In this document: positions 18,235-28,545 of the stretch, piece by piece | Layout: every line of letters starts with the position of its first letter | Numbering within the stretch: the stretch's first letter is position 1 | Assembly (NCBI RefSeq): GCF_004569295.1 | Contig: NZ_SPQC01000014.1 | Span: 1-57,626 of the forward strand | Source of the DNA: Rothia nasimurium | GTDB taxonomy: Bacteria > Actinomycetota > Actinomycetes > Actinomycetales > Micrococcaceae | DNA: 57,626 bases | Direction: 5' to 3' | Program-made: the position numbers and the translations under genes | The notes under the pieces: model-generated | Told to the model about the DNA's origin: nothing | Seen by the model: the letters and a program-made list of their open reading frames with translations, nothing else | The model's database searches: none

Positions 18235-19803
18235 CTAGTCAATCACCTCGGTCGACAGGGGCGCCAGACCCGACGCAGTGAGCACGGCGCGCAGCGGGGC
18301 AGCTGCCTTATTCACGGTTTCCTGGGCTTCAGAAGCGGGCACCGAGTCCATGACGATACCGGCACCAGCCTGCACGTAGGCGCGTCCGCTCTTGAGCACC
18401 GCGGTGCGGATGGCAATCGCCATATCCATATTGCCCGCAAAGTCGAAGTAGCCGCAGACCCCGGCATAGATACCGCGGGCGCTCACCTCGTACTCATCGA
18501 GTAGCTGCATGGCGCGGGGCTTGGGCGCGCCCGAGAGGGTGCCTGCGGGGAAGGTTACGCGCAGTACGTCGTAGGCGTTCATGCCCTCGGCCAGCTGGGC
18601 CTGCACCTCGGAGGAGATGTGCATGATGTGGCTGAAACGCTCGACTTCCATGAACTGGGTGACGCTGACGCTGCCGGGTATCGCGATGCGGGAGAGGTCG
18701 TTGCGGGCCAGGTCGATGAGCATGAGATGCTCAGAACGCTCCTTTTCGTCGGCAAGCAGCTCTTCGTCCAGGGCAAGGTCTTCTTCGCGGGTGGCACCGC
18801 GCGGACGGGACCCGGCGATGGGGTGGGTGGTGGCGATGCCATTTTTGAGGGTAACCAGGGCTTCGGGGGAAGAGCCGACAATCTGGAAGGGCTCGCCGTC
18901 TTCGGTGGATTCGAAGTTGAAGAGGTACATGTAAGGCGAGGGGTTGGACTGGCGTAGCACCCGGTAGACGTCCAGGGCGCTGGCGCGGTTTTCTGCCTCG
19001 AAGCGGCGGGAGATCACGATCTGGAAGACGTCGCCGTCGATGATGTTTTTCTTGGACTTTTCAATGGCGTCCAAGAAGCCCTGTTCTGCCCAGGTGTGCT
19101 TGACGCGGGCTACCTGCGCCTCGACGTCCGCTGTGCCGGTGAGGGTTGAGACCGACTCGGGGGCGGGCTGGGCGAGTTTGTCCATCATGGCGTAGACGCG
19201 GGAGAGCGCGTCGGCGTAGGCGGCGTCGATGTTGTCGTCGGTGCCGTTGAAGTTGATGGCGTTGGCGATGAGGGTGACGGTGCCGTCGGAGTTATCGTGC
19301 ACGGCCATATCTGAGACGATGTTCAGGGCAAACTCGGGCAGGTTGACGTCGTCCGCTGGGCCGCCGGGTAGTTTCTCCCAGCGGCGCACGACGTCCCAGC
19401 CCATGTAGCCGACCAGGCCGCTGGTAAGCGGAGGCAGGTTATCGAGGGGCTCGGTATGCAGCATCTCCAGGGTCTCGCGGATAGCCTCAACGGGGTCGCC
19501 CTCGGTGGGTGCGCCGGAGGGGGTGAGCCCCTGCCAGACAATCTGCCCGTTCTTGGTGGTGAGGGTTGAGCGGCTGGAGGCACCGATAAAGGAGTAGCGT
19601 GACCACTGCTTCTGCTCGTTAGCTGATTCCAGCAGGAAGGTGCCGGGGGCGGGTACGCCGTCGGCGGCGACCAGGGCCCGGTAGATGCCGATGGGGGTCA
19701 TGGCGTCTGCGAGAACTTTGACGCGCACGGGAATGACGCGGCGGCTGGCTGCTAGTTCACGGAACTCTTCTAGGGTCGGTTCGACGATTCCCAAGTCGTG
19801 CAT
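18235..19803 (-). CDS. trpE: Anthranilate synthase component I
   Basis: Makes anthranilate from chorismate, with ammonia supplied by a TrpG partner that is not in the window. 522 residues. The N-terminal region has LLESANEQKQWSRYSF, the feedback tryptophan-binding motif; the chorismate-binding C-terminal half has PIAGSRPRGA, DLARNDLSRI and GTLSGAPKP. Ribosome site AGAGGAA before ATG 19803. It follows hisI by 31 bp and leads to the TIGR02234 gene. No leader peptide with clustered Trp codons was seen in front. Confidence 0.96.
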   Translation of the reverse strand: MHDLGIVEPTLEEFRELAASRRVIPVRVKVLADAMTPIGIYRALVAADGVPAPGTFLLESANEQKQWSRYSFIGASSRSTLTTKNGQIVWQGLTPSGAPTEGDPVEAIRETLEMLHTEPLDNLPPLTSGLVGYMGWDVVRRWEKLPGGPADDVNLPEFALNIVSDMAVHDNSDGTVTLIANAINFNGTDDNIDAAYADALSRVYAMMDKLAQPAPESVSTLTGTADVEAQVARVKHTWAEQGFLDAIEKSKKNIIDGDVFQIVISRRFEAENRASALDVYRVLRQSNPSPYMYLFNFESTEDGEPFQIVGSSPEALVTLKNGIATTHPIAGSRPRGATREEDLALDEELLADEKERSEHLMLIDLARNDLSRIAIPGSVSVTQFMEVERFSHIMHISSEVQAQLAEGMNAYDVLRVTFPAGTLSGAPKPRAMQLLDEYEVSARGIYAGVCGYFDFAGNMDMAIAIRTAVLKSGRAYVQAGAGIVMDSVPASEAQETVNKAAAPLRAVLTASGLAPLSTEVID

Positions 19804-19834
19804 GGTTTCCTCTGGTTGTGGTGTATCTGGGGAG

Positions 19835-20230
19835 CTATTCGGGGCGGACGCCGGTTGCGGCGGGCAGCTGCCCGCCGGCTTCGAAGCAGGTGGTGGTTCC
19901 GGTGTGGCAGGCTGCGCCTACCTGGTCGGCTTCGATGAGCAGGGCGTCGCCGTCGCAATCGATACTGACGCTTTTGACGTACTGGTAGTGGCCGCTGGTA
20001 TCGCCCTTGCGCCAGTATTCCTGGCGGGAGCGGGACCAGTAGGTGACTCTGCCTTCGGTGAGGGTACGGCGCAGGGCTTCGTCGTTCATCCAGCCGAGCA
20101 TGAGCACATCACGGGTGTCGTGCTGCTGAATAATTGCGGCGAAAAGGCCGTGCTCATCGCGTTTGAGGCGGGCGGCGATATCGACGGGCAGTGAAGCGCC
20201 CTCGGTGGCGCTGGGTGCTGGTGTACTCAC
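19835..20230 (-). CDS. hisI: Phosphoribosyl-AMP cyclohydrolase
   Basis: Third step of histidine synthesis, opening the adenine ring of phosphoribosyl-AMP. 131 residues, monofunctional (HisE is a separate gene at 33475). Metal-site residues Asp91, Asp93, Asp95 with Cys92, and Cys108 and Cys115 in [11 protein letters not shown], fit the family. Start GTG 20230: ATCCTA at 20237-20242 reads as a TAGGAT -10 box 6 nt before the GTG, suggesting a leaderless mRNA; an earlier start would fall in the promoter. Its usual neighbour hisF is 11.5 kb away because of the inserted region. Confidence 0.94.
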   Translation of the reverse strand: MSTPAPSATEGASLPVDIAARLKRDEHGLFAAIIQQHDTRDVLMLGWMNDEALRRTLTEGRVTYWSRSRQEYWRKGDTSGHYQYVKSVSIDCDGDALLIEADQVGAACHTGTTTCFEAGGQLPAATGVRPE

Positions 20231-20359
20231 CTTTCCATCCTAGCTGATGGTGGTAGCGGGGCTGGGGCAGCTCTCAGCATCTGGCTACAGGCTGGGGCTG
20301 ATGCTTGTAGGGCTGGTGCCTGGGCTGAGTAATCCGTCGTTCGGGTTTAGACTGGGCCT

Positions 20360-20998
20360 ATGACTTCTTCTGCCCTTGTTACCTCAGAACGCACCGCCCT
20401 ACTAGATGCTCTCACTGCCGCGGGGCCGTCCGCCCCCACCCTCTGCGAGGGCTGGGAAACCCGCCACATGGCAGCCCACCTGTTGCTGCGGGAGTCCAAG
20501 CCAACGCTGGCAGCAGGCGTGATGGGCGGGCCGCTGGCTGCGCGCACCGAGCGCCACACCATCCAGCTCGCTGATGAGCTGACCGGCCAGCGCCGCTACG
20601 AGAAGGCCCTGCGCGATTTTGAGACGTTGCCGGGTTACCTACACATGCGCAGGCGCTTCCCGGGCCTGGACGAGGCAATGAACCTGATTGAGTACTTTGT
20701 TCATACCGAGGATGTCCGCCGCGCCTCACTCACTAACGGCGAGCAGCCTGCCCCTCGTGTGCTGGCTGAGGGTGTGCAGGAGAAAATGTGAAAGGTTCTG
20801 CGGGCGCGTGCTCGCCTTATGGCCGGGACAAAGTACCCTCAGGGACTGGTGCTGGAAGCACCGGGTTACTCCCCCGCTGTTCATACTGTGATTGCTCCGC
20901 CTGCTGGCCAGGTTGCGACTGTGCTGACCGGCGAGCCGGGCGAACTGGTGCTCTACCTGTTCGGGCGCGAGGCCGCGGCCCAGGTTGAGGTGAGCTAA
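20360..20998 (+). pseudogene. TIGR03085 family protein (DinB/mycothiol-dependent fold) with in-frame TGA
   Basis: The frame from ATG 20360 gives 143 residues with the family N-terminus (RTALLDALTAAGPSAPTLCEGW, HMAAHLLLRE, EYFVHTEDVRRA), containing conserved histidines typical of the DinB/maleylpyruvate-isomerase metal fold. It stops at TGA 20789-20791, then the same frame continues uninterrupted for 69 codons (KVLRARARLMAGTKYP ... LYLFGREAAAQVEVS) to TAA 20996-20998. The full 212 residues is the normal family length. The TGA takes the place where homologues, as I recall them, carry Trp (MWK), so this is one base change from intact. A recent nonsense mutation or a base-call error is most likely. 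Confidence 0.75.
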
Positions 20999-21033
20999 GG
21001 GCCGGTTGCGGCGCACGCCCGCTCCGCCCCAAG

Positions 21034-21099
21034 TAGGGACCAGAAAACTCCCAATAGTATGTGTGCACCACAAGGATTTCGGGAGGAATCTGGTCCCTA
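21034..21099. repeat. Imperfect long inverted repeat
   Basis: TAGGGACCAGA (21034-21044) pairs exactly with TCTGGTCCCTA (21089-21099), and the next bases add CTCCC/GGGAG. Loop about 29 nt. Together with the hairpin at 21174 it fills the gap between the TIGR03085 gene and phzF. Nothing else is visible in 20999-21313. Confidence 0.6.
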
Positions 21100-21173
21100 G
21101 TTGTTAAATAACCCCTGCCGGTAGGTTGCCCTGTTCTCGCAAATTCCTTCCATGCAGGCGCGCACGCGAACTC

Positions 21174-21242
21174 TTGAATGTAACCGAAAATGCCATCTGC
21201 GCGAACAAAGAACGCGCAGATGGCATTTTCGGTTACATTCAA
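21174..21242. terminator. 30-bp perfect hairpin between converging genes
   Basis: Arms 21174-21203 and 21213-21242 are exact reverse complements over 30 bp, loop AACAAAGAA. It lies between converging TIGR03085 and phzF genes. A bidirectional terminator is the simplest reading, though the stem is longer than usual. A second 30-bp hairpin of the same design is at 47900-47966. Confidence 0.7.
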
Positions 21243-21313
21243 TGAGCGGGGACGGACGCCTGCCCCGGCTTAGCGGGGCAGCTCAGCCCGGCAGGTGGTG
21301 AAAGACCTAGAGA

Positions 21314-22163
21314 CTAGCCTCTCCCCTGATGAGGGTGTGGGTTGTCCCGCCAACCCAAATATCGGGTGTGATGGTGGGGCCGGCATCCTGCCCTACCGTG
21401 ATGGTGAGTCTGCCGTCGCGGTGGGGCAGGTGCCCTGGCGTACGGTGTAGGTCCCGGCGACCCGGTTTTCGCGGGCAAGCCACTGGGCGACGGAGGCGTT
21501 GAGGGAGCCGGTGACCGGGTCCTCAGAAACGCCGATACCGGGCACGAAGGCGCGGATGTCGTAGGCGATTTCTGAACCTTCCGGGTGCATGGCGAAAACG
21601 CCGAGTTTGAGATCTGTGCCGCGGGCGAAGTCCGGGGTGAGGGCGAGCAGACGGTCGGGGTCTGCAATTTCGACGGCGGACCAGCCGGGCCCGTTGTCGA
21701 CCCACTGGTGGGAGAGAATCTGGCTGCGCTCTAACCCTAGGGCGGTGGCGATGTCTGCCAGGGTTGCCTCGTCGAGGGCACCGGAGCGGACGGTAGCCGG
21801 GGCAGCGAAGGCGAGCTCTTGGCCGCTGCGGGTGATGTCGATGAGCCCGGCGGCGCATTCTTGCACGATGACGTCTGGGCGCTGCGGCTCGCCACCGGCT
21901 TCTAGCCAGGCGTGGGCGCTACCCAGGGTGGGGTGCCCGGCGAAGGGCAGTTCGCCGCCGGGGGTGAAGATACGGACGGCGTAGTCGGCCCGAGCGTCAG
22001 TCGGTTGGGTGATGAAGGTGGTTTCTGAGAGGTTGGTCCAGCGGGCAAAGTCCTGCATGTGAGCGTCGGTGAGGCCGCTGCCGTCGAGCACCACGGCGAG
22101 GGGGTTGCCTTTGAGCGGAGCCGAGCCGAACACATCGACCTGGGTGAAGGGGCGGGTTTTCAT
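21314..22163 (-). pseudogene. PhzF-family isomerase with frameshift near 21430
   Basis: Diaminopimelate-epimerase fold protein of the PhzF family; substrate unknown. From ATG 22163: FTQVDVFGSAPLKGNPLAVV, FTPGGELPFAGHPTLGSAHA and the later SEDPVTGSLNASVAQWL are family signatures. The frame runs off after RQGT and stops at 21393. The true C-terminus is in another frame (DGRLTITVGQDAGPTI ... WVGGTTHTLIRGEASL) and stops at 21314, so one base is missing in the stretch 21421-21440. Restored length is about 282 residues, normal. Either a young pseudogene or an indel error in a GC-rich stretch. Confidence 0.8.
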
Positions 22164-22384
22164 GCGGGTCCTTTCGCCTACGCTTCTACGGGGTTTACCT
22201 CTACCCTACCCAGCACCTGGCTAGCTCACCTCCCAGCCCTGGTGAGCAGATGAGACACAAGAGCTGCACTTCGTCTTCCCAGCCTGCCCCTTGAGTATTA
22301 TTAGTTTTTATCGGAGTAATAGCTCTGCCCAGTGGCTAGGGCTTTTATTCGGAGCCATTAGTTTGCCAATGTTGAGGGGCTTGT

Positions 22385-22903
22385 GTGTCTTCTTTGAACT
22401 ATTCTCAGTTCATTTGGAATGTGGCTAAATTATGCGCAACCTTAAACCTACTTTTTCAGGTGATTCAGCACTTCTCACGGGTAAACCTATGTCCCGAAAA
22501 TGTGACTAACGAGCAGATGAGCAACATCTTTGAGGAGCTAATTCGCAAGTTCGCTGAGGCTTAGAACTTGACTGCCGGTGAGCACTTTACCCCGCGTGAG
22601 GTTATTGAGCTCATGGTCAACCTGCTGCTGGCTGATGATGAAGACCTGCGTACTGATTACATTGCCCGGTCTGTCTATGACCCTACGGCTGGCACCGGCG
22701 GTATGCTGTCGGTGGCTGACGATAAGATTAATCAGCTGAACCCCACCGCCGATATGAGCCTGCTGGGTCAGGAGCTCAACCCAGAGTCGTACGCGATTTG
22801 TAAGGCTTACATGGTGGTGATGGGTCAAGACATCGATAACACCGCCCTGGGTAACGCACTGGATGCCCCAGCTTTTGGAACCGAACCCTCCACTACGGAC
22901 TGA
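22385..22903 (+). pseudogene. hsdM: Type I restriction methylase HsdM remnant
   Basis: Begins with NYSQFIWNVAKL (22397 on), the HsdM N-terminus, then jumps in frame to LLFQVIQHFSRVNLCPENV, so roughly 100 codons are deleted. It continues IFEELIRKFAEA, meets TAG at 22562-22564, and resumes TAGEHFTPREVIELMVNLL, DPTAGTGGMLSV (SAM-binding motif I) and LGQELNPESYAICKA. The homology ends near 22870, before the NPPF motif. Internal deletion, nonsense codon and 3' truncation make it non-functional. The matching hsdR 3' end lies at 28774-29649 on the same strand, so the two are the ends of one former hsd locus. Confidence 0.85.
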
Positions 22904-23286
22904 GCAAAAAGACGACGCGCCAATTGGTACAAAATAACGGCAAGTCTGCGTTCTAGCTTGCAGCCTAAGCCCGTCAAACTAGGACCAATAACTGTTGACA
23001 GCGTCCTAACGAGAACGAAGGCCGCTTTGATTATCGATTTGATGCCGCCTGTATGGCGGTTTTTCTGTTTCAAGCCCCGAGAGCAATAGCGCCACTGCGC
23101 CCAAAGATGCGATGGCGCTACTTGTCGTGGAATTGTTCAGGCAAGCGTCATTTTATACGAGTACGCAGTTTAAGAAAATATAACCGAATCACATAAATTC
23201 TAAATATTATCTAGCTTGTTTCAAACAGAGAAATAAAGAAATTTCTCTAGAAACATATTTCAACAAAGCGATAAATCTGATAATTA
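22904..23286. other. Noncoding junction at the left edge of the AT-rich restriction module
   Basis: No ORF recognised. A small terminator reads plus (CCGCC 23045-23049, GGCGG 23055-23059, TTTTT 23060-23064). AGAGAAAT (23227-23234) with ATTTCTCT (23241-23248) forms an AT-rich hairpin 38 bp after the minus-strand restriction gene and may terminate it. Base composition drops sharply to AT-rich from about 23150. Confidence 0.5.
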
Positions 23287-26254
23287 TTAATCAACCAACC
23301 CCCATTTCCTTCTGAATAATTCAGACAAAAGTCTCTCTTGATGCTGAATTTCTCGCCTCCTAATATCCAGAAGACGCCTAGGGCAACTAGCAAGGGATTG
23401 CGTTTTATTACGAATATTTCTAACAATAGAGACAACTTTATCGTGGAATTCGATATCCACATCAGCAGTAAAGTCTAGCTCTGGGACTGGAACAGAAGAA
23501 ATCACATCTGTACCCCTTGCGAAAAAACCACCCCGAAATGGGCTTCCACGCTTTCGTAAAAATAATTCTATCTCAGGCTGTGCGAGGAGACCCAATATAA
23601 AGTCAATATCATAGGGCGTATCGCGTGGAAACAAAGCTACTTCTCCTGCTGTACCGCCAGACTGAAAGGCAACGCCTCGATTATCCAGCCCATACTTGTC
23701 GCCACGTTGATTCACTGAATAGAAAATCTTTGGGCGTTGAGTAGCGTACCCGAGGGCTTGCCCACGCCCATAAGCATAGAAAGCTCCACCATCACGCATT
23801 TGCTGTTTTGCGCCTCGGTCTCGATTAAGGAGCCTTTCTTTGCAGCTAAGCAGGTACTCATAAGTTTTAGGATAATTGTTTTGCAGATCGTTTTCAGAAA
23901 TTAATGATTTTCCAGATGCCCGCCCAGAGTTTTCTACATATGGAAAAATTAAATAGGAATCACTTTCAATTGTTCTGAATGAAAGCACATTTTTGGAATC
24001 ATCCAGATATGGAATCAACAGGTCAGATTCAATGGTCCACGTCCGCACACTGCCGCTTCCCCTCAGCTTTGCATTGAAGGTAACTGTACCGTCTAGATTA
24101 ACAGTTGGGTTTCGAATAAGAAAAACATCGTTTGCAGAAGTTTGAAGCCCATTTCGAGCTTCCATAATTTCCTTTAATGGTATTGATTGGTGAAATATTG
24201 CCTGTAAAACATTTTCTTGCTCACTATTCGCAGGCAGAACCCAAGGTTTCGAAACAGGAGAAGGCAACCAAGTCGCTCTTTGCAGCTGGTGCATTGATGC
24301 AGAATTAACTCCGTCGGAAAGTGAAGAAGGTTCGGAATAGTCGATCCTTGGCGATTCATTTTTTGATGCAACTAGTCCACAAACATATATTTGCCTCTCC
24401 TCAAATACCGAATGATGAGTGAAATTTTTGAGCCAGTTAATATGAACAGATGTCGCTAGCAATTCTCTAAATGACGATGCAGAAACAACAGTCATCCACT
24501 TATTTGGTATAACAACACCAATGACACCGTTTGGTGACAGCATAGAAATCCCAAATTCAACGAACGCAAAGTATTTATCCCATTGACGCGAAAGAGATGA
24601 ATACGTATTCTGCAATATATTAAATTCGACAATATTGAGTTTACGCATATCTTCTGTTGAAACATATGGAGGGTTTCCAACAACTACATCAAACTCAGTG
24701 AAACCAATTGCCTCTACGTCTACAGCGTAAATCGGTTCCTCAAGCCAATCGGGATGGTCCAGTGAGGGACCCACAAGGCTATTGCCATGGATAATGTTGC
24801 TATGGAGATTCGGAAGAATAGAACCGCCAACCGGGAGAGTATCCAAGGTTTCATCTTCAAGTAAAACAACGAGCAAGCTGAAACGTGCAACTTCAACAGC
24901 ATTAAAGTCAATATCGATACCAAACAAAGATTCAGTGACTATTGATTTCTTATCACTGAAAGGCAAACCATAGTCGTTTGTGCTGCGCCTAATTAAGGAT
25001 CCATATTGACCGTTGGCAATTCTATTTGCAATGAGAATATCCACAAGCTTTCTGTATGCAGAGACCAAAAAACGTCCAGAGCCAGTTGCAAAATCCAAAA
25101 TTTTAGGTTGGGTAATCTTACCAGCTAGTTCATCGATTGCTTTATGGACCACAGCATCAACCAAAGGCTGCGGAGTCGTAACTACATCGCGGTGTTGATA
25201 TTCAGATTTTGGCTGGAGAGATACCCTCGGGACATTATTTGCGTCACGGTCGATTCGCAGCCCTTCTGACAGCGATTGTTCGTATACTCGCCCGAGAAAA
25301 TCCGCATCTAGAACTGCGTACGAGAAGGGTGAAGTAGGTGCGTAGAGCCGATTAATAATATTACATAAAGTTACACCATCAACCAATGAAATCGGGCTTT
25401 GAGAATGAGGGGATTGTTCGAAAAGCCCTGTATTGTAGCGTCTATCCATCCGAGCGAAAAGATTATCAATCGATACTGTAATGTTTCCAGCTGCGGTTCG
25501 CAGCTCATCTTCTAACTCGATTCCACGGTCCTCGCACATCCTAATGAAAAGAAATCTATTGATAATTAGTTGAACAATATCATTCAACTCACTCTCATCA
25601 ATATTGGGTGATCGTGTAACGATGCTTGACCCTAGCTCCAGTCGCCACTGTTGCAGATGCTGGAGAAACTGAGTGCCAGCAGGAAGATATTCTACTGGCT
25701 TATGCGCAGATACCAGCTCGTTCCACCTTTCAGTACCAACCTTCAAGCGGGATAAGTAGTTACAGATAACTTCAAATGTAGATTCAAACTCTGTGTAAAC
25801 GCACGAGAATAGTAAACCGGTCTCAGCTTGATCACGCAATGCATCAACTGGGATTGATGAATCATAAATTGAAAGTTGGCGAAAATTAGTAATAACTACT
25901 ATGGGATGCTCATCCGTATATCCATAGCGGCGGGCTTGAAAAATAGAATTTTTATCTACAAAAATATCTACCGCTGGCTTTTTAGCTTCCACGTAGAACT
26001 GAGGTTCACCGTTGATTCTAAACATATAATTCAGGGCGCATACTACTCTGATTGGTTCTTTCAATAACCACTTCTCTCATCGAGGGGTGAAGCATCGAAC
26101 TGTTATGAACATCCCAGTCGAGAAGAATGAAAAATTTATCAATAAATTCTAACCGCGTCTCAGCCTCAGTGTATCCGCCAGAAGATAAGTAGGTAGACTC
26201 ACCTGATTTGAAAGAATCTACAAGTGATTTTAGTGATTCCTGATTAGTTGACAT
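23287..26254 (-). pseudogene. Type IIG-like restriction-modification enzyme, frameshifted in the nuclease motif
   Basis: A single polypeptide combining nuclease and N6-adenine methylase, about 988 residues if restored. From ATG 26254 the frame gives 78 residues and stops at 26018; the remaining 915 or so are in the next frame. Removing one base from GAATTATATG near 26029-26032 joins them as MRPDYMFRI, giving a PD-(D/E)XK nuclease site: Asp75, then Glu89-x-Lys91 in YVEAKKP. The methylase domain has motif I LDFATGSGRF near 385 and NPPY near 526; the C-terminal third is probably target recognition. The ATG overlaps the upstream methylase stop (TAATG). AT-rich, unlike its neighbours, so acquired. 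The downstream frame alone might still give a methylase without nuclease. Confidence 0.8.
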
Positions 26255-28093
26255 TAGTTGGCCTTCCTGGTTCTACGAGTTAGCATCCTTTGACGTGCGT
26301 TTTCAAGCGCCGATAGTTCTTCCAAGCCAATACCTAGCGTCATTGCGATTAATTTATTTTGCTGTGGAAGTAACTCAGAAATTGAGGCTCCTTTACGCAA
26401 AGACTCATCTAATTTTTCAAAGGAACCTAGATTAGAAATCACAGGAATAGGCGTATTGCGAATCTCACTTGGGACGAGTTCAAGAACTCCGCCACCGTAA
26501 GTTCTTCCATTCAGTTCGCAAGCCAGTAGTGTTAGTGAATTCAACCAAGTAGATGTTAACAATCTGGAATCAATTGTTGAGGAAATTCGATACGCAGTAT
26601 CCGTGGTGAGGGCTTGAATATCATTAGCGATTAGTCGGGGGGCTTCATTAGATCTTTTCAGCAAACTGATATTTGTCCTGTATACAGACGGCACATGCCA
26701 CCAAGGATTACGGATTCGGGTTTTATACCGAAGGTGAAGATCAAGAGACTCGCCTAGCTGCAAATACTCCTTTGCACCAGGTGAGAGGTCTGTCCAATCT
26801 GTTGCGTTCAAATCCAGGAATAGGCAAGGTAAATCAGCTTTCAAGTTAGCCTCGTGATCAGCTGAAGTGTACGTGAGCCCTCGAACGTGTGAGCTTCTGC
26901 CAAACATCGGTCGCGTATACTCATGAAGATTATATTTGTCAGCTATCGATTTAGAGATAACGAAGAATGAATTTGCGCCCGTTACAATTCCCACTTGGAC
27001 AGTTGCCACATCTGAAAATAAGCGAATATTGGTGTTACCGCTCAGCGAGAAAAGGGCTTCACGTTCTGTATCAGTTAGAAGGCCATCCATCCATTTTGCC
27101 GAACCAGCTTCACGCTCAACAAATCGCGCACTATGAAAAATAGTATCTATCGATGAATTTCTGATGGTATCAGTAGAAATCTTTTCGAATGCAATTTTTG
27201 ACTTACCTTGAAACCCTGCCCTTCGACGAACAGCAGCTAACAATACTGTCCTCTGCAGAGTTCCTTCAAAAAATAATTCGTCAGCGTCTAGGACAAGTAT
27301 CGACTCACATGTCTTTAACAGATATTCTCTAGCAGCTCCTGCATGTAATACGCTCAGTAATTCTGCTGGAATTACCATTGCCAGACGACCACCAGGTTCC
27401 AACTCCATCAATGCCTTGATAACAAACGGTACCCATGCATTTGTATGTTTTGTAAATTGCAGTCCTAAAGTTTTATATAAATTTTGTGCCTTAAGTTGTG
27501 TACTCTCGCTAAGATACTGGTATCGAATAAAGGGTGGGTTACCAACCACAGCGTCTACTGGATTGGCCGGTTCATAATCTAAGTAATCTTGGTTTAGAAC
27601 ACGCCCCTCTACATTATGTAATTGAATTTTAGCTTTTTCAGCTTCATTTGGGTCAAGTTCGATAGCGGTAATATTAACTGGCGGTTGATCTAGTTCTGAA
27701 ATTACTTGTAAAAAAACACCGTCACCAGCTGAGGGCTCAAGCACATTCTTTGCACCCGCAACAGCCCATTTCCCCAAAAATTCAGCGATATGCTTTGGAG
27801 TGTAGAATCCACCACGCAGTTTCTCTAGTGATTCTGATTCTAGAGGTTTCTACATTATGTAATTGAATTTTAGCTTTTTCAGCTTCATTTGGGTCAAGTT
27901 CGATAGCGGTAATATTAACTGGCGGTTGATCTAGTTCTGAAATTACTTGTAAAAAAACACCGTCACCAGCTGAGGGCTCAAGCACATTCTTTGCACCCGC
28001 AACAGCCCATTTCCCCAAAAATTCAGCGATATGCTTTGGAGTGTAGAATCCACCACGCAGTTTCTCTAGTGATTCTGATTCTAGAGGTTTCAT
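26254..28093 (-). pseudogene. N6-adenine DNA methyltransferase broken by a 241-bp tandem duplication
   Basis: Gamma-type (TaqI-like) adenine methylase. The 5' ORF from ATG 28093 reads FYTPKHIAEFLG (motif X), LEPSAGDGVF (motif I) and AIELDPNEAE, then shifts frame at the end of the first repeat unit and stops at 27782. The second repeat unit re-encodes the same N-terminus in the correct frame, but its ATG has become TAG. The downstream ORF (507 residues from TTG 27777) has motif I, NPPF (motif IV) and the full C-terminus but lacks motif X. Collapse to one copy would restore a protein of about 532 residues. The stop overlaps the type IIG start, so the two are coupled. Confidence 0.8.
27609..28090. 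repeat. 241-bp perfect tandem duplication inside the methylase gene
   Basis: Units 27609-27849 and 27850-28090 read identically by eye; flanking bases share only TC. The period, 241, is not a multiple of three, so it changes the reading frame. It covers the methylase start codon, motif X and motif I. Perfect identity implies a very recent event, reversible by slippage or recombination. Confidence 0.9.
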
Positions 28094-28100
28094 CGATATT

Positions 28101-28343
28101 TTATTCCTTTATTTCCTCGGGTTGAGTAACTTCGATGACCTCACTATTATCATCAATGTTTACTTTTAACGTTGCACAAACTCTAGATAGGAATTCGGTG
28201 GTGATGTTTCCATCCTTACCCCTCTTTGCGATGATTATAGCCGATAGTCCTGTAGCCTTCCTCGAATCCTGCTTCGTCATATTCCGATCCATGAGGAGCT
28301 TCCACAGAGGCTTGTAGCTGATGGTGTGGTTCTCTTGATTCAT
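28101..28343 (-). CDS. Small Cro/C1-type HTH regulator of the restriction module
   Basis: 80 residues. YKPLWKLLMDRNMTKQDSRK followed by TGLSAIIIAKRGKDGNITTEFLSRVCATL is a helix-turn-helix of the XRE type common in small actinobacterial and Firmicutes regulators beside restriction systems. It lies 7 bp upstream of the methylase on the same strand and may act as the controller (C) protein. Its ATG overlaps the stop of an upstream remnant ORF (TAATG). A dyad at 28558-28572 next to a TATAAT box is a candidate operator. Family assignment is good; the regulatory role is inferred. Confidence 0.75.
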   Translation of the reverse strand: MNQENHTISYKPLWKLLMDRNMTKQDSRKATGLSAIIIAKRGKDGNITTEFLSRVCATLKVNIDDNSEVIEVTQPEEIKE

Positions 28344-28515
28344 TACGAATCCTGTTCCGATACGTCATAAACACCTTCGAGATACCCGTAGCGTCCGTTG
28401 GTCTTACTCTTTGTAAAGGTAACCTTGTCCTCCCAACAGAATCTCGTCTATCCCGGCGAGTTTATCCATGTTTTCAATTACGATGATTTGCTGTTGTCGC
28501 AACGAGCATTCCACG
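28343..28515 (-). pseudogene. C-terminal fragment of an unidentified gene, frameshifted
   Basis: Two partial frames on the minus strand: RQQQIIVIENMDKLAGIDE, ending at a stop near 28412, and FTKSKTNGRYGYLEGVYDV, ending at TAA 28345-28343. They are adjacent and look like one protein with a one-base shift between them. The end overlaps the HTH gene start by one base, as in an operon. I do not recognise the family with certainty; the style recalls the C-terminus of a defence-associated ATPase. Confidence 0.35.
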
Positions 28516-28545
28516 ACTTCGTCATCTTAATCGAACCTATGTACT

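Noticed and set aside
22904-23286. Insertion-sequence end at the restriction module junction
   Set aside because: No transposase, terminal inverted repeats or target duplication could be found there.
27782-28093. The 103-residue ORF as a separate small protein
   Set aside because: It is the duplicated N-terminus of the methylase running out of frame.
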